Assembly (NCBI GenBank): GCA_016202525.1 | Contig: JACQOM010000060.1 | Span: forward strand, 1-7,078 | Origin: Chloroflexota bacterium | Lineage (GTDB): Bacteria; Chloroflexota; Dehalococcoidia; Dehalococcoidales; UBA2162 | DNA length: 7,078 nt | Reading direction: 5' to 3' | In this document: positions 5,680-7,078 of the stretch, piece after piece | Position numbering within the stretch: the stretch's first letter is position 1 | Layout: every line of letters begins with the position of its first letter | Made by a program: the position numbers and the translations under genes | The notes under the pieces: model-generated | The model's input: only the letters and a program-made list of their open reading frames with translations | Told to the model about the DNA's origin: nothing | Database searches by the model: none

Positions 5680-7078
5680 ATGCCAAGCACCATGCCAAAA
5701 GCTAGAATTCTAATTGTCGAAGACGAAGCTATCCTGGCTATGGATTTGCAATCGCGGATGGCGAATATGGGCTACCCGCTTCCGGAAGTCGTCCATAGCG
5801 GAGAAGATGCCATCAGCAAAGCCCGGGAGACCCGTCCTGACCTGATACTGATGGATATCATGTTGTCCGGGAAACTGGATGGCATTATGGCTGCAGACCA
5901 AATCCGGGGTTTCCTAGACACTCCCATCATTTTTGTGACGGCCTATGCTGACCAAGAAACTCTGCAACGCGCCAAAATAACAGAACCTTGCGGCTATATC
6001 GTCAAACCTTTAAATGAAAAGGAAGTAAACGCTGTTATCGAAATGGTCCTATACAAGCACGCTACTCAGACCGAATTGAGAAAACTGAACGGACTCCTGT
6101 TAACAACCCGCGAGATAAACCAGCTAATTGTTAAGGTTGATGACGAAGCGGAACTGCTACACAGAGTCTGCGCTATCCTTGTCGATGGTCGCAACTATAA
6201 ACTCGCCTGGGTTGGTTTTATTACCCCGGGCTCTTATGATGTCCGGCCAGCAGCCCAGGCCGGCTTTGAAGACGGTTACCTGTCCTCGGTAAAGATAACA
6301 TGGGATGATTCCCAATATGGAAAAGGACCCGTCGGTACCGCCATCAAGACCGGACACCCATCAGTGAGACGGGACATCCTGAACGACAAACAGTTCTCGC
6401 CAGCGCGAGAACAGGCATTGAAACGTGGCTATGCCTCATCAGCCGCATTGCCACTTTATATCCGGGACAAAATAATCGGTACTCTCAATGTTTATGCGGG
6501 AAAATCTGATGCCTTTGATGATACCGAGATTGCTATGTTGGTAGAACTGGCTGGAGATATTTCTGCGGGTATTGAGCGAATAAGACAGCAGGAGCAACTA
6601 CGGCAGAGTGAGGAACGCTACCGCACCACACTGGACGGCATGCTCGAGGGTTGCCAGATTATAGACTTTAACTGGCGCTATATATATCTCAACGATACTG
6701 CGGTCGGGCATAGTCAGAGCATCAGGGAAACTCTCCTTGGCCGCACTATGATGGAAATATATCCTGGCATTGAGAACACGGATATGTTTGCCCATGCCCG
6801 CCGCTGCCTGGATGAACGCATCCCGCACCGCATGGAAAACATGTTCACTTTTCCCGATGGCTCTCAAAAATGGTTTGACCTTAGTATCGAACCGGTATCT
6901 CAGGGCGTTCTCATACTCTCCATAGATATCACCGAGCACAAGCAGGCAGAAGAGGCATTACAAAAAGCCCATGGAGAACTTAGGAATATCTACGATACTG
7001 TGGCCGATGTCATCTTCGTTCTTGGAGTAGAAAGTAGCGGAAGATATCGTTTTACATCGGTCAATCCAGCTTTTTACT
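5680..7078 (+). CDS. Hybrid sensor: receiver-GAF-PAS-PAS protein, 3' end cut off
   Basis: The frame is open from ATG 5680 to the window edge (466 full codons), so the protein is partial. Residues 9-125 form a receiver domain with all key residues: acidic E14, D15 and E16, phospho-acceptor D59 in LILMDIM, T87 and K109 in the GYIVKP motif. A helical linker (about 126-150) leads to a GAF domain (about 150-304) with YGKGPVGTAIKTG, the RGYASSAALPL strand and the IIGTLNVYAG strand. A PAS domain (about 310-427) follows, with FTFPDGSQKWFDLSIEPV and the closing ILSIDITEHKQAEEAL. A second PAS begins near 434 and runs off the edge. Family knowledge: this order normally ends in a HisKA/HATPase_c kinase, or less often GGDEF; that part is not seen. 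An N-terminal receiver suggests control by an upstream kinase. No transmembrane segment is visible, so it is probably cytosolic. The gene is divergent from the MFS gene, with 571 bp between. Confidence 0.88.
   Translation, partial: MPSTMPKARILIVEDEAILAMDLQSRMANMGYPLPEVVHSGEDAISKARETRPDLILMDIMLSGKLDGIMAADQIRGFLDTPIIFVTAYADQETLQRAKITEPCGYIVKPLNEKEVNAVIEMVLYKHATQTELRKLNGLLLTTREINQLIVKVDDEAELLHRVCAILVDGRNYKLAWVGFITPGSYDVRPAAQAGFEDGYLSSVKITWDDSQYGKGPVGTAIKTGHPSVRRDILNDKQFSPAREQALKRGYASSAALPLYIRDKIIGTLNVYAGKSDAFDDTEIAMLVELAGDISAGIERIRQQEQLRQSEERYRTTLDGMLEGCQIIDFNWRYIYLNDTAVGHSQSIRETLLGRTMMEIYPGIENTDMFAHARRCLDERIPHRMENMFTFPDGSQKWFDLSIEPVSQGVLILSIDITEHKQAEEALQKAHGELRNIYDTVADVIFVLGVESSGRYRFTSVNPAFY

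Noticed and set aside
6598..6939. A 113-codon open frame on the minus strand under the PAS domain
   Set aside because: It overlaps the receiver-GAF-PAS frame, which continues unbroken with domain motifs; the antisense product has no family features.

Overview
The window is 7,078 bases of bacterial chromosome with two housekeeping genes, a small heat-shock protein, a transporter and the first part of a large signalling kinase. The HemW and LepA sequences, the Lon-like N-terminal fragment and the GAF/PAS kinase style are most like Chloroflexota of the Dehalococcoidia type (anaerobic, often known from sediment metagenomes). This placement rests on recall of protein style, without a search, and is only moderately secure.

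Layout. Positions 1-95 hold a perfect extended -10 promoter. The hemW GTG codon begins almost exactly where transcription should start, so its mRNA may be leaderless. hemW (96-1265, + strand; radical-SAM heme chaperone) is followed after 29 nt by lepA/EF4 (1295-3115, +), and the pair is probably one transcript. Next, behind a strong Shine-Dalgarno sequence, is a 48-codon ORF (3155-3301, +) that reads like the N-terminal tip of a Lon-like AAA+ protease and then stops. It is probably the stump of a lost gene. A 123-nt gap with two small dyads leads to an hsp20 gene (3425-3886, +), closed by a strong intrinsic terminator (3897-3935). An MFS transporter gene (3975-5108, -) converges on that terminator.

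From 5109 to 5679 there are 571 bases with no convincing gene. This AT-rich region contains an imperfect 31-bp tandem repeat (each unit has TTGACA plus a 12-bp perfect palindrome), an imperfect 18-bp-period direct repeat, a terminator-like hairpin nested inside a longer stem, and one reading frame interrupted by two stops that could be a decayed small gene. From 5680 to the right edge, on the + strand, runs an open reading frame with the order receiver - GAF - PAS - PAS (cut off). It is the N-terminal part of a hybrid sensor kinase whose catalytic end is outside the window.

How the parts fit. LepA (translation), the Lon-like remnant (proteolysis) and Hsp20 (holdase chaperone) form a loose protein-quality neighbourhood; HemW concerns heme delivery. 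The MFS gene and the receiver-kinase gene diverge from the 571-bp region, so that region probably holds both of their control sites. I see no phage, CRISPR, tRNA, rRNA or intact insertion sequence, and no clear sign of an undescribed multi-gene system. The most unusual material is the 5109-5679 region and the truncated Lon-like ORF.
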